NCBI RefSeq assembly: GCF_003725795.1
Contig: NZ_RBEE01000042.1
Span: 124,001-188,000, forward strand
Direction: 5' to 3'
DNA from: Pedobacter jejuensis
Lineage (GTDB): Bacteria > Bacteroidota > Bacteroidia > Sphingobacteriales > Sphingobacteriaceae
DNA length: 64,000 bases
The notes below the pieces were generated by a model. The model was not told the DNA's origin. It worked only from the letters and a program-made list of their open reading frames with translations, and searched no databases. Positions 60,140 through 64,000 of this stretch are shown piece by piece. The position numbers and the translations under genes were made by a program. Position 1 is the first letter of the stretch. Every line of letters begins with the position of its first letter.

Positions 60140-63100
60140 CTAAAAGTTTGCGCTTAGAGAAAATCCAAAGTTTCTTGATGCTGCTGTAGAGCCTACATCT
60201 ACACCTTGAGACCACCATTTGTTACCTAGTGGAGCTTCAGGATCTAAATCTTTAAGTGTACGATAGATGTAAAACAAGTTACGTCCGATTAGCGAGAACC
60301 TTAAATTTGTAATGCTTAACTTTTTAGTGAATGATGCAGGAATTTTATAGCTTAAAGTTATCTCTCTCATTTTAACATAGCTGTTATCAAAAATTTCACC
60401 TTCTGTTAAAGAGCCTTCACCCCAGTTGTACGTAGTTAAATAATAATCTGCTGCTGATAAAATTTTAGTGTTTGGTAAGCCAGTTGTTTGGTTTACACCT
60501 TGTAATAAAACACCATCGTTGTATGTTTTGCCATTCGCTGTGTAAGCAATTCCGCCATTTGCAGCATCTCTAAATTCCATCGAATTTTCTAACATACCAG
60601 CACCACGCATAAATTTCAAGTTTGGTGCAATGATTTTGCCACCTAAACGGTAATCAATAGTAAAATCTAAAGCAACGTTACCATAGCTAAATGTATTTGA
60701 AAAACCACCAACAGCTTTCGGCATGATGTTACCAACTTTTACGTAAACCGAATTGTCCATAACGTAAAAACCGTCATCATTAATCAAGTAGTTTCCACTT
60801 GCATCTGTTTTGCGTGGACGGATGTAGATGTTACCTAAATCTTCGCCTGCTCTTGCAACAATTTTAGAGGTAGCCTGATCAGAAGAATAGAAGTTAATTT
60901 CTGAATTAGCATCTTTTAAAGAGTTTACCTTCGATTTGTTTGTAGAGAAGTTTAATCGGGTATCCCATCTAAATTTTCCTGCAATTGGAGTTGCATTAAT
61001 GGCAACCTCAAAACCTCTGTTGCCAATTTCACCAACATTTACAATTTGGCTTTTTGCACCGTTTGTTGATGTTACATCTAGCGGTAAAATCTGGTTCTTG
61101 ATTTTGTTATCATAATAACTTACATCAAAACCAAGACGACCTTTTAAGAAACGAGTTTCCAAACCAAATTCTGATTCATACTTTTTCTCAGGCATTAAAC
61201 CTAAGTTACCATAAGCGCTTGCCGAAACGATAGATGGCACAGAACCATTAATGGTTTGCAAAGAGTTTTGAGTATAAGAAACGTTTGCTTCGTAAATTGG
61301 AGGCGCATTACCAACAACACCATAAGATGCTCTTAACTTTCCATAAGTCCAGAACGATGGCAGTTTAATAACATCACTAAACACAAAACCACTGTTAACA
61401 GAGTAGTATGAGTATTGGTTATTTCCCGGAGGTAAGGTAGAAACATATTCGCGTCTTGCTGTTCCTTCAACAAATAAGAAATCTTTGTAACTCAAGTTTA
61501 ATAACCCTAAATAAGCATATTTCAATTGTTCTTTACGAGCTTCTGATGTTTCTGCTATACCAAACGAGTTAGAAAGTGCAAAGAAATTCTCTGTAACCAA
61601 TCCATCTCTGGTATTTGATCTTAAGTCTTTATAACTTTCTTTTCTTCCTTGATAACCACCGCTTAATGAAACACTAAAATCTTCACCAATTTTATTCGTA
61701 TAACTCAATAACGCATCTCCGTATAATACTGAATACTGACCTTGAGTTGTTGTATAAGAACCCGTACTTGTGTTACCGTTTAATGCACTAGGTATTTCGG
61801 TAAACTGACGATTTTCTGTTTTTGCACTTGTATAATCGTTACCAATACGACCTCTGAATTTTAGGTTTTTAGCAACATCATAGTTTAAAGTGAAACTAGA
61901 TAATAACCTGTTCTCGTTTTCGTCGTACTTATTTTTAAGCTGTTGCCAATAAAAATCTAATAAATTGGTTGCTCTTATGTTAAAGATGAAAGGCTCAGGA
62001 CGAGCAGTTTGATCAAACGTAGCATATTTATAGCCGTTACTGGTTTGATATTTTTGTTTCATCAAATCCATATCTTCTGCCCTGCTAAAGAAGCCACCAA
62101 AAGAACCTAAAACCTGACCTAATTGATATGGTCTGTTTTTGGTAAGGGTATTAACATAACTTACAATAACATCAGCAGTTAATCTTGGTGCTAATTTAAT
62201 GGTAGAATTTAAGTTAAAAGTATTTCTGGTACCCGTGTTACCTGGTTGTGTACCTTTATAATCTAATCTTGATGCTGAAAAACGATAGTTTACTCCATCA
62301 GTTTGATTTGAAATGGCAACGTTCGCATTTGAAGTATAACCAGTTTGATAAACATCTCTATAGTTATCTGGCTGAGGATTGTATGCTCTTACAGAACCAT
62401 CCCACCATCTAACTTGCTGACCTTCCATCTTCGGACCGAAATTGGCATATGCTCTAAAATATGGTCTGAAACCACTTGGAGATTGAGCATCCGGAATCCA
62501 TCCTTCTTCAGTGGCACCATTGGCAACGTTAGTTTCTCTATCGTAACCGGGTCCATAAGTATTTTGAAAGTTTGGCAAGAATGCTACCTTATCAACAGAA
62601 GCCTGATAATTGAAATCAATACCTAATCCTCTGTTTTTTGAACCTTTTTTAGTTGTAATTACAACAACACCGCTTGCTGCATCCGAACCGTATAATGCTG
62701 AAGCACTAGCACCTTTTAAAATGGTTAATGTTTCAATATCAGCAGGATTGATGTCTAAAATACCGTTTCCTCTAACACGTTGGTCATCCCAATAGTTATT
62801 GTTATTTGCACCTGCAGCTCCGTTTTGTCCGTCGTTTCTAATCATTACACCATCTACAACATAAAGTGGTTGTTGGTTATAATTGATTGAATTGATACCA
62901 CGAATTTGAACATTTACCGCACTACTTGCGCCACCTGGAGCTGTAGTAATTTTAACACCGGCTGCTTTACCGTATAATGCTGATGCAAAATTGGTATTTC
63001 CACCTTCTGTTAATTGTTTAGCTGTAACCGTACTTACTGCGTAACCTAACGATTTTTCCTGGCGTTTTATACCAAGTGCAGTCGTTACAACATTTACCTC

Positions 63101-63406
63101 ATCGAGCTGACTTGCGTTTTCTTTAAGTGAAATGCTGATTGTCGATTGCCCGCTATAGGTTACCTCTTGTTTGGCAAACCCAATTGCAGAAAATACCAAA
63201 ACTTCGCTTGGATTTACTGATATGGAAAACTTTCCATTTCCATCTGTTTGAGTGGCCTTGGTTGTTCCTTTTACAGAAACATTAACTCCCGGCACTGCTC
63301 CAGATGCATCTTTAACTGTTCCTGTAACAGTTTTTTGTGCAAAAGCTGCTATTGTAAAAAGCATTAACAATAGCGTACTTAGGCATTTTAAGTACATTTT
63401 TTTCAT
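60140..63406 (-). CDS. SusC/RagA-family TonB-linked outer-membrane transporter
   Basis: This 1088-residue SusC-type transporter imports oligosaccharides with TonB energy. It has a signal peptide (MYLKCLSTLLLMLFTIAAFAQ) and a carboxypeptidase-like domain (about residues 24-105). The SusC-specific linker EVNVVTTALGIKRQEKSLGY is followed by the plug with VQIRGINSINYNQQPLYVVDGV, ETLTILKGASASALYGSDAASGVVVITTKKG. The long barrel ends ASRNFGFSLSANF. The gene has SusD downstream and a ROK protein upstream. With GH29 and GH3 downstream, the substrate is probably a fucose-bearing glycan. Confidence 0.96.
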   Translation of the reverse strand: MKKMYLKCLSTLLLMLFTIAAFAQKTVTGTVKDASGAVPGVNVSVKGTTKATQTDGNGKFSISVNPSEVLVFSAIGFAKQEVTYSGQSTISISLKENASQLDEVNVVTTALGIKRQEKSLGYAVSTVTAKQLTEGGNTNFASALYGKAAGVKITTAPGGASSAVNVQIRGINSINYNQQPLYVVDGVMIRNDGQNGAAGANNNNYWDDQRVRGNGILDINPADIETLTILKGASASALYGSDAASGVVVITTKKGSKNRGLGIDFNYQASVDKVAFLPNFQNTYGPGYDRETNVANGATEEGWIPDAQSPSGFRPYFRAYANFGPKMEGQQVRWWDGSVRAYNPQPDNYRDVYQTGYTSNANVAISNQTDGVNYRFSASRLDYKGTQPGNTGTRNTFNLNSTIKLAPRLTADVIVSYVNTLTKNRPYQLGQVLGSFGGFFSRAEDMDLMKQKYQTSNGYKYATFDQTARPEPFIFNIRATNLLDFYWQQLKNKYDENENRLLSSFTLNYDVAKNLKFRGRIGNDYTSAKTENRQFTEIPSALNGNTSTGSYTTTQGQYSVLYGDALLSYTNKIGEDFSVSLSGGYQGRKESYKDLRSNTRDGLVTENFFALSNSFGIAETSEARKEQLKYAYLGLLNLSYKDFLFVEGTARREYVSTLPPGNNQYSYYSVNSGFVFSDVIKLPSFWTYGKLRASYGVVGNAPPIYEANVSYTQNSLQTINGSVPSIVSASAYGNLGLMPEKKYESEFGLETRFLKGRLGFDVSYYDNKIKNQILPLDVTSTNGAKSQIVNVGEIGNRGFEVAINATPIAGKFRWDTRLNFSTNKSKVNSLKDANSEINFYSSDQATSKIVARAGEDLGNIYIRPRKTDASGNYLINDDGFYVMDNSVYVKVGNIMPKAVGGFSNTFSYGNVALDFTIDYRLGGKIIAPNLKFMRGAGMLENSMEFRDAANGGIAYTANGKTYNDGVLLQGVNQTTGLPNTKILSAADYYLTTYNWGEGSLTEGEIFDNSYVKMREITLSYKIPASFTKKLSITNLRFSLIGRNLFYIYRTLKDLDPEAPLGNKWWSQGVDVGSTAASRNFGFSLSANF

Positions 63407-63498
63407 TTTGTTGTAGTTAGTATTTAATTGATTAGTTGGTTGTAAGGATGATATTCGTTTAAGATTTTTATTTAGCCATATTGTATGTTTTATTAGGA

Positions 63499-64000
63499 TT
63501 AATCGAAATTACTATGTTCTACAAGCAGGCTAGCCGCAGCTAAAAGTTCTGCCTGCTCGGCAAGATTAGAAAGTACAATGCTAGTTTGATCTGCAACCCG
63601 CGGGATGCAAAACTTATTTATTGCTTGTTGAATTGGTGGTAAAAGCATTTTTCCGGCCTTTGCACCGCGACCACTTAAAACAATTCTTTCCGGATTCATG
63701 ATGTGAATTAGCGTAGCCAAGCCTTTTCCAATAAGAAAAGCTGCATCAAATAGTATGGATATGGCTACTGAATCTTGTTTAATTACTGCATCAAGAAAAT
63801 GATCGGCGTGGTGCTTGCTTGTATCTTTAAAAAGCTCGGCCATTATGGTAGGTTCGCCATCAGCAACGGCCTTTTCTGCTTTACGAACCATAACCAGCAA
63901 AGATGTTTCTACCTCAAGGCATCCGCGTTTACCGCAAGAACAAAGCGTATCAGAATTGGATAGAGGAATATGACTGAACTCTCCGGCATATCCGCTGCTT
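63499..64000 (-). CDS. ROK-family protein (partial; start outside window)
   Basis: This is the C-terminal part of a ROK-family sugar kinase or NagC/XylR-type repressor. The frame is open from the window edge and shows SSGYAGEFSHIPL, the ROK zinc motif CSCGKRGCLE and the C-terminal helices GLATLIHIMNPERIVLSGRGAKAG. The N-terminal part, which would show whether a DNA-binding helix-turn-helix is present, is outside the window. Its stop is 92 bp upstream of the SusC gene on the same strand, so it probably regulates the locus or acts in the same pathway. The TTG at 63900 is not a real start. Confidence 0.9.
   Translation of the reverse strand, partial: SSGYAGEFSHIPLSNSDTLCSCGKRGCLEVETSLLVMVRKAEKAVADGEPTIMAELFKDTSKHHADHFLDAVIKQDSVAISILFDAAFLIGKGLATLIHIMNPERIVLSGRGAKAGKMLLPPIQQAINKFCIPRVADQTSIVLSNLAEQAELLAAASLLVEHSNFD

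Overview
The window looks like a chromosomal segment of a Pedobacter-like member of the Sphingobacteriaceae (Bacteroidota). This rests on low GC, promoters with the Bacteroidota -7 element TAnnTTTG, almost no Shine-Dalgarno sequences, a SusC/SusD pair, TonB-dependent receptors with carboxypeptidase-like N-terminal domains, a BshC bacillithiol enzyme, and characteristic dispersed palindromic repeats. Genus is inference. No rRNA, tRNA or CRISPR array was seen.

Layout: 1-661 is the 3' part of an esterase gene. 662-2400 holds repeats and a decayed IS110-family element whose transposase has one in-frame amber codon. 2.7-4.6 kb carries enolase and a DivIC/FtsB-like gene. 4.8-9.4 kb has a large membrane protein, a striking 3 x 165 bp tandem palindromic repeat, an L,D-transpeptidase, fabG and a GIY-YIG gene lacking an ATG. 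9.5-12.1 kb has the two agmatine-to-putrescine genes aguB and aguA, separated by a frameshifted four-helix-bundle gene. 12.1-22.2 kb has repeats, nrdB-nrdA, rlpA, a secreted msrB, sucD, rlmF and a truncated ECF sigma factor. 22.4-31.3 kb has a DUF6660/TonB receptor pair, a frameshifted outer-membrane barrel gene, a TPR protein, ribE, a biotin carboxylase gene and a threonine aldolase gene. 31.5-36.8 kb is a glycolysis and amino-sugar block. 36.9-43.4 kb has a predicted cyanophycin/isoaspartyl-peptide scavenging operon, an ABC exporter, truA and a DUF4293 gene. 44.2-64 kb has a DEAD-box helicase, a GH29 fucosidase, an orphan TonB receptor, bshC and an Ldh-family oxidoreductase gene. It ends with a leftward fucose-type polysaccharide utilization locus: ROK - SusC - SusD - GH29 - GH3.

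The strongest candidate for something undescribed is a small regulon. The palindrome TTAGTGTA-N5-TACACTAA, exact or degenerate, occurs four times. It lies upstream of eno, of an N-acetylglucosamine kinase gene, between a NUDIX/winged-helix regulator gene and the pfkA - kinase paralog - gapA operon, and in front of a roughly 155-nt intergenic unit. That unit has its own promoter and intrinsic terminator but no ORF, so it is a candidate small RNA. The regulator's Nudix box has lost catalytic residues, which fits a sensor rather than a hydrolase. I propose that it co-regulates glycolysis genes and the sRNA. The operon also carries a second BadF-type kinase with a degraded phosphate-binding motif.

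Three genes are disrupted: the transposase by a nonsense codon, and the four-helix-bundle and outer-membrane barrel genes by one-base homopolymer contractions. The last two could be sequencing errors.
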